Part shown: piece after piece, positions 1 to 12,900 of the stretch
Position numbering within the stretch: the stretch's first letter is position 1
Layout of the letters: each line of letters begins with the position of its first letter
Assembly (NCBI GenBank): GCA_010279815.1
Contig: QEOQ01000573.1
Coordinates: forward strand, 886,457-950,456
Reading direction: 5' to 3'
Source: Brachionus plicatilis
Lineage: Eukaryota > Rotifera > Eurotatoria > Ploima > Brachionidae
Length of the DNA: 64,000 nt
Translations under genes and position numbers: made by a program
The notes under the pieces: model-generated
Databases searched by the model: none
Told to the model about the DNA's origin: nothing
What the model saw: the letters and a program-made list of their open reading frames with translations, nothing else

Positions 1-602
1 AAATGCGAAGATCGTTTTCATTGTTTTTGATTGACTTAATAATAATAATTTGTACGTATTTCAAGTCTAATTATTATTTTTAATTTAAATTAAGTTTTTT
101 TTTTTCATCTATTTATCTTTTCTTATGAGTTAAAATTTAACATTTTTTTACTAGATTTTGTAAGAGCTATAACACTATCTGATGCTATAACACTATGTTA
201 AATCAAAGCAAAGTTTCAAAACTTTTAAAATTTATTATATTTAATACTAGAGAACATAGTTATCATAAAAAAAATAAAAAATAATCATTCGATAGGCTTT
301 AAAAGAATAAAAAATAGATTCAGGAATAAGAAAAAAGTTATTTTTCAAAATCAACCAAGTCTATTGATTCGATTTTTAAAAATGTTTGTAATAGTAATAT
401 TATGAGTCGTCAAATCAGATGCCTTCCAGTTTACAAATACAATAATAATAATAATAAGCTACAGCAAGCAGGCTTGCAAAGATGACTTTCTAAGGAAGCC
501 GTCTATGGCGGCTTAATATCAAATAATTTTTTCAAATAAATTATGACACACAGCACCATTACGTGTTTCGTATCAATTTTATTATGATTATAATGATTGA
601 TT

Positions 603-703
603 TTATGTAGCTGGATCATATTGCCAAACCTGTCGGTCTTCTTGTGTTGTCCAACCAAGAAATTCTCCTGTTTCCAAGTATATCTTGAATTTAAGCTGTG
701 AAA
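603..703 (-). CDS. Possible 3'-terminal exon of an unidentified gene
   Basis: Read on the minus strand, an AG acceptor (complement of 704-705) opens a frame ending in TAA at 605-603. The tail contains the peptide YLETGEFLGWTTQEDRQ and ends in YDPAT. The composition is protein-like (W, Q, D, G rich), unlike the Lys/Asn/Phe-rich noise of this AT-rich DNA. No upstream exon could be joined inside the window, because the gene would run to higher coordinates. The family is not recognised. It may also be a fragment of a mobile element. Confidence 0.3.
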
Positions 704-1331
704 CTAATTTGGAAATTATTCACTGTTCTCTTTCGAGAATGTCTCCTGTTTACTCTTTATGAAGTCGAACGAAAGATTTAAAGAGAAAATTTTCAAGACG
801 GAAGTTGAAGAATTTGTACGCATTTCAGAAGTTGATTGCACATTAGCTATAATAGCATGATTTAAAATATTTTTTTTGAATAAATCATGATTGAAATATT
901 ACTGAAAAGTTCAAAGATATAAATAAGAAAAAAATTCATAATGTTTTTATTTTTTTTTAACTATTTTTCTCCATTAGTTTGAGTTTTAATTTTTCACGCA
1001 ATGTTTTATGAAAAAATGGAAACTTTCTTTTAATTTTTAAAAATGAAGATTTTCTAGTGTTTCATGAAACTTTGGGTGTTATCGGTTTAAATCTATTGGT
1101 ATTTTATTATCCAATTCTTTCCAATACAGAATAATAGGGTTTTATCTCTTTTTCTATACCTTTTAAGCTAGAGAATTTCGGTAGCTCCATTCTTACAAAA
1201 AATTCAAATACCGCAATTCTAACACAGCTAAAAATTAAGAATAAAAGTTATCAAAGAAAATATGTAAAAGCTAATTTAAAATAAAAATAATCTATAAAAT
1301 GATTTAAAAATTAATTTTTTACTTTTTAAGT

Positions 1332-4300
1332 ATGTTTTTTAAGTGGCTTAGGAGAAGAAAGTCTTGTTTGTTGATATTTATTGGCATATTTTACGGATAT
1401 ATTTTACAATCAAGTACAGAGAAAAAATATTTTTTAAGAGAGCACACAATTTTCGACCAAACATCAAATTTAAATCGTTCAATTCATATCAAAAATGAAA
1501 TATTGCCTAGAAAACTACTTTTGATCTCATTATTAAAAACTTCCGGATTAAAATCGAAAAAAATTAATTCTAATAATTTGGATTATGATATTAAATATTC
1601 AGATTTAAATGAAATTGAAGTCATCAGTGATTTAAACAGAAATTATAAAGACCAATATAGCTGGTTTTTTATAATAGATGAATCAACTTTCTTTTTTCCT
1701 TATCAAGTAAATATACAAAAGATGCTGCCAATTTTTTTCTAATTTTAGCTTTAAAATTTTTCAGGTAATTGATTTAGCTACTGATCTTGAGCACGATCTA
1801 TTATTTGGCCATAAAAAATCAAAATCAACTAGATGTTCAGCCGAATCTGGAATCCTTATATCTAATGTAAGTTATTAAAATAGTAATTTAGATTTTATTT
1901 AAATTATTCATTATTTAAATAAGGTTTAGATAGAATTAGACAGAAAAATAAATATTCAAATTATTTTTAAACAGTATTAAGAAAATTTTCTTAAAATTTA
2001 ATTCAAAATGAGTCGAAAGTTAAGACTAATATTAATAAGAGAATTTTATTTTAAAATGCTTGATATCTAAGAAAATTAAATATCGTGATTTATTTTTTTT
2101 AAAAAGTTTAAAATATTCCTAAAGATAGACTTTGTCTAGAAATTAATTTAATTCAGACCTTATTTTATTTTGATTTAACTAAGTCCTTAATAATGAAAAG
2201 TACCTTAGTATCTTTTTAAATTTAAAATTTGCATTTTTATCAATTGCTAGTGATATGTTTTAAATAGCTTTTTAATATTTATTTAATTAAGTAAATCTTG
2301 AATGGTTCTAAAAATTCAGATTTTTGTTCACATCATAACAATCTTAAAAAATGCTTAAATATTATTATTTAATAAGTGCTTTTAAAAACTGATATTACGA
2401 AAGACGAATTCTCATTATGCGGTCTAGGCCTCAATATACACTAGACTTCATATCATAAATATTTTTGAATATCATCAAATTGGTATCAAAGTCTGAAAGT
2501 TTATTTTCCTAAAAAAGTTGAATGTCTTTCAAGACTCAACTAACGATTGGTAAATGCCAACTCTTCTATTGAAATTGATAGTCATATCAGTTTTTAAAAA
2601 AATGAAATTCTGCTTTTTAGCCTTAAATGTCCTTTTTAAAAATAATTAAAAATTTTCAAAATAATTTAATTAACTAAAATTATAGAGTATTTGAGAAAAT
2701 TAATTTGTAGTTATTTAACAACAGTATTTTAAGCATTTTTAAGATTTTTATGATGACCATGACTGTAAAGACAAAATGTCTTGTTTTTATAATATTCTAT
2801 TAATTTAATTGAAATTATAGTAATTACAGTTACAACAAAAATTAAAATAAAATTAAAATTTTCAAATTTATCATTAAATTTGTTTTGAATAAATATTAAT
2901 AACTAATGATAATAATTGAAGTAATCCTTGATAAAAAAATGACTTGATACCATGAAAAACGTGATAGCAAATAAAACATCAAACCCATTGAAGAAATAAA
3001 AAAACAAATAATATGTATATGCCAATAATATATAAATTAAAAACTGAAAGACTCATAGAGCTTTTCCTTATTTATGACTCCCAAACCCCCTTCAATCTCC
3101 AAATTTTTTATGTTCAATTTGCTCATTTTTTACCTTTGCTAAAGCAAATTTTTAATTCAGCCATTATCAGTAACTCGTTTGTCACTTACAAAGAAAAGAC
3201 CCTTTTGGAATCATAATTAATTTAATTACATTTTTATTTTTGAGAAGAAGTGAGAAAGAAATTTAAAAAAAAGCTTAAAATATAAAAAAACTAATTTATT
3301 ATTTATTGGTAAATTAAAACCATTAATTTTTTTAAGAACATTATTGGGAAATTTACTAAACACATTTTATTTTGTAATAAATCAAATGATTCAACTTTTG
3401 AAATCAATCAATGTATAAACTTGTTATTTGATAAAGAATGCAAAAGTTCAACAAAGGTAAGCAAATATTTATATTATTAAAAAAGTTATTTATGTCAAGA
3501 TTGTAAAAAAACAACACCATGTGTAAATCACAAATTTTTGTGGGTATTAAAAAAATAATTTTTATAAAAGAAAAAAAAGAATGCAAATCTGACTTAGTTC
3601 AAGAAAACATGATGTTTTTTAGTATGATAAATGATAAATTAAATATGTAGAATGTCGAATTTTTTACTATAAGTAATACAAAAACGAAAGTTTTTCATCT
3701 CCTGATGTCTTGAAATATTTTTATTAAAACTTTCTTTTTTAAAATTTAATTTATATTTTAAATAATTTTTTCAAATTTTAAAATCATCAAATCAATATTT
3801 TAATAATTGTTTCCTTCCTAGAACATTAAATTCATTCATTTTGAAAATGATTTTATTGAAAATGGTTTGCAGTATGTAGGCGATTTTTTTACAATAAGCA
3901 ATTTTAAAATGTCAGCAACTTCTATACAATCACTCGAAAATTTCAAACTAAAAAGATATTTACTGGAAATGAAACAAAATGAACTTGAAATGAAAAAATT
4001 TTCGAATATCAATCTTGATACAAATATTCTTTACCATCATTCAAATTTGAAAAAAAAATATGAAATAATAAAACCAACATTTTTTAATATTTCTCATTCA
4101 TTTCCTATCGATAAAGTCATACGGAAAAATTCTGGTAAGTTGAAAATTTATAAATTAAAGTTTTTGATCTAAATTTAATTAATGAAATTAATTATTGTTC
4201 ATTTAATAGAGTATGACTAACTGGCTTTTTTAAAAATTTTATCTACATATTTTCAGACTTGCGTAAAAGTCAAAAAAAAAAGTCACTTTAAAAAATTTTG

Positions 4301-7300
4301 AAGTCAAGTCTTTTGACTTTTAATAAATTTAAAAAAAATGGATTAAAATTACTAGATAAAAATATTTTTGAGTATGATGAAATAATCGTTGTAGATGAAA
4401 AAATTCGTAAAAAGGATATTTTTTTTTTGAAAAAGTAAAAAAATAAAATTTGATTGACTTTTTTGACCAAAATTAACGTAAATTTCGGTAAATTGTTGTA
4501 GAAGATGGTGAAAATATATAAAAAAAAATGGATTCTTTATTTTAAAATTTTTTAAACTTAATGGAAATAAATATTAAATTCTTATTTACAAAATATCAAG
4601 AAAATATTAAGAATACTGAAATTTGCGTTAATTTTGGTCAAAAAATTCAATCAGATTTTAATTTTTTTATATTTTCAAAAAAAATGAAAAAAATAACCCT
4701 CATTTTTTATTTAGTTTGGAAATTATTTTTCAACTAAATTTTACTTAAAATTAAGGGAAATTTCCGATAATCATCGTTATTTTACGAGAAATTTTTTGCT
4801 AGACAAAAAAGTTACTATAAGTGGAATCAAAATTTCAGTTTATAGAATCATTTTTAATGCTGTTTTGTTTGATATTCTATGTTTTGTTTGAATTTCTGGA
4901 ACCTTGCCAAGTCATGATGATCTATCGTTGAGTTACTAGCTCTTAATTGTTTTAATTTCTAAATAAATAGCCGCAAGGAATTTATAAAAGGGACGGAAAA
5001 TAAAATAAAATAAGCTTTTTTGAAAATAAAAAAAATATATAGTCTAAATTAATATTTAAAATTATTTAAGTTCAAATCAAAAATTATTTTAGTTCATGTC
5101 AAAAATTATTTTAGTATAACTGAAAAATTATTTTAGTTCAAATTAGAAATTATTTTAATGCAACTCAGAAATTATTTTAGTAAAAATCAAAAATTATTTA
5201 AGTGCAAGGTGATTTATATAGTAAAATTTTGAAATATAAAAGTTCTGATTTGAATTATTTTGGTAAAAACTAGTGTTGGGGGCTGGTCGAGAGGCCACGT
5301 GGCCGGCCAGAAAAAAAAATGGCAGAGACCGGGGCCGGCCGTGCAAGCGGCCAAAAAACGGCCGGTCCATTTAACGGCCAATGACCGTGCCTGGCCGGCC
5401 AAGCCGCGGCCAACTGACGGACCGACCGTGAAATGGCCGGCCAAATTTTATAAGACCGTGAGGTGGCCGTTCGACCTTCGGCCTAAAAAAAAACCGACCG
5501 TGAAGTGGCCGGCCAACTGACGGACCGACCGTGTGGTGGCCGGCCAACTGAAAGACCGTTAAACGGCCGACCGTGTGAAGACCGGCCGGCCACAAAACGG
5601 TCCAAAAAAAAATTTTACTAAGATGTTTAAAAAAATTCAAAAACATTAAAGAAAAATTAAAAGTTTTAAAGAAATAAACATTAAAACTAATTAGATTTTC
5701 ATCATCGATTTTTATAAATTTAATTTTTTTTTTATTAAAATCGTTTTTATAAAAAAACTATCTAAAATACCGAATTATAAATTTATATATAAAATTTAAC
5801 GATTTTTGAAAAATATCGAAAAAATTTGGGGTTAATAATTAAAAATTACCTGATCCAAAATTTTGATAAATAATAAATTCTACTTTTAATATCTTTAAAT
5901 TTTTTTTTTAAATATCCAAGTAAAATTTTTTTTTGGACCGTTTTGTGGCCGGCCGGTCTGCACACGGTCGGCCGTTTAACGGTCTTTCAGTTGGCCGGCC
6001 ACCTCACGGTTTTCTAAAATTTGGCCGGCCATTTCACGGTCGGTCTGTCTTGAGGCCGACCTTTCCAAGGCCGGCCTTTTTAAAAACGGTCCACAGACGG
6101 TCGGTCAATTCACGGACGGTCTAAAATGCAGTTTATAGAATCATTTTTAATGCTGTTTTGTTTGATGTTCTATTCAATTAAAATTAAAAAGGTAAATTCA
6201 ATCTTAAATGACTATTTTGATGCTTTCTTAATATTTAACTTAAAGTAAATAAATAATCTAAATTTTATTTTTTAGTAGTTTTTCTACTAGAAATTAAAAT
6301 AGTACAAAAAATTCAATCAGCTTTACTTTAAAAATAAGGAAAATTCACAAAAAATATTTTTTTATTTGTTCTTTGTTAATTTGAAAGTTTGAAATGAATA
6401 GAAATATTATAAAATTCATATGGCTAAAGATTCAAATAAAAATGATCTTTCTTTTTAACACCTGGTGTTATTTTCCCCAACTCTTCCCCTTCCTCTTCCG
6501 AAAATAATAGTCGAGGAAGGGCCGAGGAACAAAAGGCATGCAAGTTGGCTTTTTTGTACTGTAGTTTAAATGTTTTTTAAATTTTTGGAGAGTAAAGCCA
6601 GAATAATATTTTTTATTTTTTATAAATTAGGAATAGAATTAAAAAAATTTATTAAATTTTTATTTTACTTTTGACGAATATCACGAGCCTTAAACTTTTG
6701 CATGAATCTCTCTTAAAGATTAATTCCTCATACAATCTTCTAAAAATCAAAGATAAAATTCAATAATGATTTAATCCATTCATGAATTTGAAAATCAAAT
6801 CTTTATTCTAAATTTTTCAGATTTCAAGATTCTTTCCTTTAAATAATTGCCTTGATTAAAGTGAGTCATTTTATTTGTATTAATCTTGGTTGAGAGATAT
6901 TTTCTTAATTATTTTCAAATTAGAATTGAATATTTAAATTTGGAAGACAAATACAAATCATGCTAATAATTTTTTCACTATAAAAATTTAGATCAATTTT
7001 TTATAAAATTTTTAATTTTTTCAAAAATTTTGGTTGTAGAATTGGAAAATGCTGAAGTGAAAAAATTGATTCATTTATCAAAAAAAAATTTTGACGAGTC
7101 CAAATATGTTTTTTTGAATGGATACAAATCATTTAGCTCAATTTATGGCTTAGTTTACAAGATGATTTTTGTCTCAAAAGAGACTAAATCTATTAAGAGT
7201 ATTATTTTAATGAGACCTTTAGGTCCTCTTCAAATAATTTCGATTGACACATTCAAACAAACAAGCTTTTTAAAAAAAATTAATTTGATTTTTTCAATAC

Positions 7301-7980
7301 GAGACAATTCGGCTCAAGCCTGGATTCCAAGACTATGCACTAGGGTATCAAAATATTCAAAATTTATAAAATCAGCCAATTTTTTAATCATCAATTATTC
7401 AAATTCAAACATCACAATACCAAAACTAAGGATTAAAGGTGTAAAGAACAAAATTGATAAAATCAGGTTAATGGATGCAAATTTGTACTATAACGATGAT
7501 TATGTTCAATTGGAGACAATAAGACACTTCTCCAAAAAAATTTCAAAAAATTCTCTTATTGTGTATATGCCATCAAATGTAAAATTTGGACGAGATGCCT
7601 TGAAAAGATTGGTCATAAATGCTAAAATAAAAAAGCAAGTTTTTTTTCCCATTGCTTATAATTTTTATCCATATTCAGCTAAAAAATCTTTGTTAAATAC
7701 TGATAATGGGTATTTTGATGGTGAAAGCAAGGACATTGTCTCATTTTATAATCTAGACTTTATCAAATTTGATAATGAAAAGATCAGATCGACTTTTGAA
7801 TTATTCAATAAAAGCAATGTGGAAATATTAAATGTAGCTGATAGTGACTTGCATTTGGAATGGACAATTTACAAAGGATGTCATTTTTTGAATTCGAATG
7901 ATTCGTACAAATGCATTAACAGAAGGCTGAACAGTTTTGGAAACCATATGAATTTTTTAAGCTTTTTACTCAAAAATTAA
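1332..7980 (+). CDS. Chondroitin sulfate synthase / polymerizing-factor-like type II Golgi protein, 4 exons
   Basis: Exons 1332-1706, 1765-1866, 3822-4134 and 7040-7980 join in frame (phases 0, 0, 1) to about 576 residues. Every intron has GT-AG ends. Residues 9-28 form a hydrophobic anchor after a basic start (MFFKWLRRRK), as in type II Golgi glycosyltransferases. Exon 1 ends in a beta3-glycosyltransferase-like block (WFFIIDEST). Exon 2 has a C-x4-GILIS segment like the CxGGxGvxxS stretch of CHSY/CHPF proteins. Exon 4 resembles the C-terminal domain: RPLGPLQIISIDTF, KKQVFFPIAYNFYP and a final CHF-x7-KCINR block matching the family's Cys-x-Asn-Leu-x-QYxxC ending. The family's metal-binding DxD reads MPSNV near residue 439, and the N-terminal acidic triad reads DES at 116-118. 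It may therefore be a non-catalytic polymerizing factor, or a divergent or decaying enzyme. It is shorter than vertebrate CHSY1 or CHPF (about 775-800 residues). AATAAA lies at 8002-8007. Confidence 0.72.
1867..3821. other. Intron 2 of the chondroitin-synthase-like gene
   Basis: A 1,955-nt AT-rich intron with GTAAGT at its start and TTCCTAG at its end. Short open frames inside it (for example 3013-3216) are low-complexity. No mobile element or RNA gene is recognised. Confidence 0.6.
4432..4675. repeat. Imperfect inverted repeat inside intron 3
   Basis: About 50 bp around 4440-4490 recurs as an imperfect reverse complement around 4615-4672. Both arms contain GTTAATTTTGGTCAAAAAA or its complement, followed by a TCAATCA segment. 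The ~120-bp loop is A/T-rich. It is probably a decayed foldback or MITE; no target duplication was identified. Confidence 0.5.
5058..5210. repeat. Tandem repeat, about seven 22-bp units
   Basis: Consensus unit is roughly AAAAATTATTTTAGTTCAAA plus two bases. About seven diverged copies run head to tail just upstream of the GC-rich foldback, within the same 45-bp-bracketed insert. Confidence 0.7.
5275..6122. mobile_element. GC-rich foldback element with many GGCCGGCC motifs
   Basis: Left arm about 5275-5611, right arm about 5933-6122, with an AT-rich loop of about 320 bp. The inner ends match as reverse complements over about 190 bp with small differences, including GGACCGTTTT next to a run of T/A at the loop side. 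Each arm is built of repeated GACCGTGAARTGGCCGGCC-like modules. About ten GGCCGGCC 8-mers occur in 850 bp, in DNA that is otherwise roughly three quarters A+T. There is no convincing protein: open frames here are translations of the repeat. It lies in intron 3 of the chondroitin-synthase-like gene, so a transcript could form a very stable hairpin. Confidence 0.75.
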
Positions 7981-8879
7981 AAGAGTTTGAAAAAAATTTA
8001 AAATAAAAAATCTAAATCAAATGCATCTTGTCATTTATTTTTTTTTGGAAAAGTAAACTTTTAAAATAAAACAGCTAATTTTTATGTCAATAAAATTTGA
8101 TTTTGTTCAATCTTATTTTTCTTTGAATTTAATTCTATAAATAAAATCAGACTCGAATGTGTAAGGGTTCGTGTAATGAACCAAATGTATATCTACGCTA
8201 TTTCATATTAATTATTAATTTTTCTTTAGATTGATTTTTGAAAAATATCAAAACCATTTAAAAACATATAATTGCTTATGATTCCATTTAAAATTTTAGA
8301 AAAGTTAGGAAACTAACTAGCGAATAGCTCACCGGCAGATTATTCTATTATTGATTATGTGAATAGTATCGCTTTAGCTTTAGTTTAAAAAGTTTGCAAG
8401 GGTGAAAAATACAAGAATTGTCTTTGGTTAAATTTTTAAATGATCGAAAAAAAGTTATAAACTGAAAAATTTCTAGCTCTGATCGCGTAAATTTGAATTT
8501 AAAAATTAACTTTGAGCATTTTACAAAAGCGAAGTATAACTTTATTTTGCCCTGTTTTCATGCTTAAAGAAATTTTTACTAAAGGAATCCAATTTTTTGG
8601 TTAAAAGAAGAAACGGTAAAAGAGTCTACGAAATGGTATCTTTTTTGAAACACCCTAATCCAAAAAATTACTCATTACACAAATCAGAAAGACCGAAATA
8701 AAATTTCAATTTATCTTAAAGGGAATAAAATTATTTATAAAAAAAATAACTAAATAAACTAATAATTAATAAAAATTCTAAAATTATATCCTGAACAAAT
8801 TTTTTTTTTGTATAAAATTGATTTAATTTTTAATTAGAAAAAAAAACTGTAATCATGATCTTTGGTTTAATCTCAAGCC
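7981..8879. other. Intergenic, no gene seen
   Basis: 3' flank of the chondroitin-synthase-like gene with a poly(A) signal at 8002-8007, then AT-rich DNA in which I recognise no coding exon, RNA gene or repeat. Confidence 0.5.
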
Positions 8880-9460
8880 AAAGATCATGATTTGCGCAAG
8901 ACGACCGAATTCTTCCATCTTATCAATTAGTTTTTGAAGACCTGCCGCTAATCAAAATGATGTCAACTCGTATCGATCTGACTTTAACTTCTTTATGCAA
9001 TGTTTCAATATGTGGGACAAAGCCCACATTATATATATTGAGAACAGCCTTGGAGACAGTGGTCCGTCCTGCTTGACACCAACGGAAGTCCTAAATGTTT
9101 CAGACCTCTCGCCTTCAGTCTCCAAAAGTTCTTATGATTGCGCATAATATGTCAATAGTGTTAAAACAATATAACAATGAAACTAAAATATTAGATTTTC
9201 CCACAGAAAGCATCTAATGACTTTGTTAAAGGGCTTTGAGGCGTCAATTGCGCAAACAAATTTTTGTCTTTTCTAACATCTTTCTAATAAGATCTTCACT
9301 ATCACTGTTAAGGAAACTAATATTTTCATCATAATTTCAGAATTAATTTCTTTTTTATTATCGTTTAAAAGTGGTTTTATAATTCCAATATAAAACTTTG
9401 AAGGCATTACTAGGTTCTGGAGGCATGCCTTTAGCAGGCACCAGTCTAGACCAATTAATT
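8880..9460 (-). pseudogene. Degenerate non-LTR reverse transcriptase fragment
   Basis: On the minus strand, three successive RT blocks are readable across frameshifts and stops: a pre-palm segment (KFYIGIIKPLL), the palm-A-like VCAIDASKPFNKV around 9210-9250, and the B/4 motif GVKQDGPLSPRLFSIYI around 9030-9085. The order and spacing fit a LINE-type RT. It lies just outside the left end of the inverted duplication that starts at 9523. Confidence 0.65.
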
Positions 9461-9982
9461 AATTTTAAATAATATAAATTTACTGATCAAAAATGAAAAT
9501 CACAAAATTGGAAATTTAAAAAGAAATATGAAATGTGCAAATATGACTCAAAATATCTGATGCAGCTTTTAGCTTTTTAATCTATGAAATTTCAAATCTT
9601 AAGTTTTAATTGCATAAAAAAGAATCAAACAAAATTAATTCTTACTTTTAAGAATTTCATAGAATTTTTAATAAAGAAAACAAGTTTTTCAGTCATGAAT
9701 TAAACTTTTCTACTCAAAATTGTTAACCATCTAAATAAAAGATTATTATTTAAATCGAAAATTCTAACATAAAATATTGCAGTCTATTGAAGTAAGGTTG
9801 TTTTGAATTCCTTAATTTGATGTTTAAGCAAACAGTTTTTTAAAATGAAATTAAAAAAATTTTGAAATATCTTTTTGATGAAATTATTAAATAATTTTGG
9901 TTATAAATATTGATTTCGATAAACCAATTTAATAAAAATTAAAACTGAATTAAAAAACTTAAAAATAAACACAACCAGCAAC

Positions 9983-12900
9983 ATGAAACTAAAAATTTTA
10001 TTCTATTTAACATTTTTATTTGTTTTTAAAATCATCACTTCCAAGACCATTGGCCAGAGTAAATTTTTGAATAAATTTGTGGAATTTTTGAGTTTATGAT
10101 TTTAATTAGATCAATCGAGTCAAAAATTTACAGTATTGGACAGTTTTGAAATTCAAATTCAAAATAAAACTGAATTGTTTCCGGATCATTTTAACTTGAC
10201 GTTTATGCACTCCGGAACTCTAAACCAAAGACGATTCTTACGTAGAAAATTTATCAAGACAAATTCAGCTGAAATCTACACATTGGATAGAGAAACTTCT
10301 CAGCCTGTCAGATACAACCAAAAAAGTCAAGTATGAATAGAATTAAAATGATACAAAAATTTTGTTTTTATTTATTAAAAAATGCTAAAGGATGGAGAAG
10401 ACTATGATATGGAAGGCGGTAAGGGTTATGCTAGACTGATACAAGATCAAGATGATAAAAATTCGTTCAAAGTGGTTTGTAATTTTTTTTATTGAATTTA
10501 TAATTTGAAAAAGATTAATTTTGTATTTTAAATCTTGAATTCTAGATGGCCACAATTCATTCAGATGATGAATCCCAAACAGTTTTGGATATCTTACCTG
10601 ATAATTTGATTCAAGAAAGAAGCAAAAGAGGTTTGGACAAAAAATTGACCAAAGGAAATAGACATGTTATCCAAAAACGAGAATTAATTGTTCCATTTGT
10701 GATCGATGACTTGAAATTGAGAAGAAATTTTACCATCAAGCCAAGAGCAAAGCGAGCAGTTAATGGTCAACCGATTGAATTAAATGTAGAACTTTTACTA
10801 GTGACAGATACAAGTGTTTTAGATAAGTTTCAAAAATTAGCTGCAACTACTGATGATCAAAAAGTTTTTGCTTTGATGAGACACTATTATTCTCATCTGA
10901 TAAATGGTGTAAATCAACGATACCAGGAATCGTTGGCAAATGATCCAGATATGAAAATTAACATTGTTCTAACCAGTCTATTGATCATAACTGTAAGCTA
11001 ACAAACTTAAGCCAAAGCTTAAATAAAAACTAAATAATTATTTTTATAATTTTTTTCGTAAAAGGAAACAAAAGACGAACAATGGCTGAGCAGTCAAGCA
11101 AGTGGTGACTTGAATTATCCCATTTATAATGGCAAACAAACGCTGGTAACTGACAAGACTTTGCAAAATTTTGCCAATTTCATAAACTCAAAGCAGTTTT
11201 CTTTTGAATTCGATCATGCAGCAGCGCTTTTCGAGTAAGTTAAAAAAATGATTAATTTCACTGAGATAACTCATTAATAATGAATTTGGAAAAAAAAATT
11301 AAAAAAAAATTAAATTCAATTTAATAAATTTAGTTTAATTAAAGATTGAAGTTATACAAATGCTTTAATATTTAGAAAAGGTTAATTTAAAAAAAAAGGA
11401 AAAAAGTTTAGTAAACGAGAAAATTTTGTTCTAATCAAAGATACATATTAGTAGTAGTAATAGTAGTAGTAGTTTAAACTGCAGCTTAGATTTTATCTAA
11501 GCATAACTCTAAAGAGCTGTAGCAGTCGTTTCTTTTCGTTTCGACATCCAAAAATCAAGCTTCGCTTTAATACTATTAAGGTTCTTTGCATTTACCACAT
11601 ATTCCGGGAGTTTGTTCCATTCATTCACGACTCTATTTGTAAAAAATTTAAATCTAGGAAGACAATTCTTTACATGTTCACGCGTTAGACAATAGCTATT
11701 TCTCCTTAATTCATACCTTCGGCTCCCGGATCTTGTGTTTAGACTGTAATTGATTCCTTTATTAAATTCAATATTGAAAAAAAAATCCAGTATTTAATTC
11801 AATGCTTTTTTTTTTAAAGTTTTGAATAATATTTCGACTGAAAAATTTTTTTAGGCAAACTTCAATTCAAAATACTAAATACAAACTGAAAAGTTGGCAA
11901 TAAAAATTCTAAAAATCAGATTTTAATAATTCTTTAAGATCAGATCAGATATGAAAGAATTATTAAAAAAGCGAAAAGCAATAGAATCTTTTTGTACAAT
12001 CTAGTTTAATAAAATACAATTTAATAATTTAATAATTTAATAAATTTCCGATTTAATTGATTAAATTTTAAAAGCAAAGAATTATTATCAAACGATATTT
12101 CATTGCCAATATCACAACGAGCTGGCACAGCTGGCTATTGTCCTGGTGCCATATGTTCAAATCTAAAGTTTTCAATCAACGAAGATTTCGGTGGATTTTC
12201 TAATATGATTGTAAGTATTTTATTTGAATCGACAAAAGAATAATTAAATAATTTTAATTTTGTTTACTTAACAAGGTCATTGCTCATGAGCTTGGTCATA
12301 ATTTGGGTGCTGCTCATGACGACTTTTATGCACAATGCATACCAACTCAAAATCAACGCTTCATTATGGCTTCATCATTAACAGGAGGAAATTTGAATCG
12401 TTTTTCGTCATGTTCGATTGAACAATTCAAAAGTTTTCTTTTGAACCCTAGCTTGACGTAAAATAAAATCACCAATGTCTAACTATATTTATTTTTTTCC
12501 TTTATTCAAGTGGTGCTTCGCAACAGGCCCAATGTTTATTAAATAAAGCCCAAAGTTTAGTCGAAAACAATCTCACCAAAGACAAACAACCTGGCGAATT
12601 CCTTTCACCAGATGACCAGTGCAAAATGATTCATGGACCCACTGCATCTTTTTGTACAGTATGTTTTTTTCTTAAACAAAAATCATTTTTATTTTTGTTC
12701 AAAAATCATAAAGATAAATTCAAATTCATTATGTCAAATTCTTTATTGCCGCAGAAATGCGACAACATCTATTTGTGAAGGAAGAACTGGAGCAGCTGAT
12801 GGCACATTATGCGAGTCTGGTAAAGTTTGTCAACTTGGTGTATGCTCTCCAAAAACAAACACTAGACGAGGAACTTGCCTTTTTGGCGATGGACTTGTTA

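Larger units (their letters stand above)
4836..6173. repeat. 45-bp direct repeats bracketing a 1.25-kb insert
   Basis: Positions 4836-4880 and 6129-6173 are the same 45 bp apart from one A/G difference near the end (first 19 bases CAGTTTATAGAATCATTTT). They bracket 4881-6128, which holds a 22-bp tandem array and the GC-rich foldback. The repeats are too long for an ordinary transposase target duplication. A duplication-mediated insertion, or the ends of a larger element, is more likely. Confidence 0.75.

Noticed and set aside
759..860. Short frame starting MKSNERFKEKIF
   Set aside because: 33 codons with plausible composition but no splice context or family; too short to call.
5214..6124. 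Several open frames rich in Gly, Arg, Pro and Trp on both strands
   Set aside because: They translate the GGCCGGCC repeat modules in every frame; open length reflects GC content, not coding.
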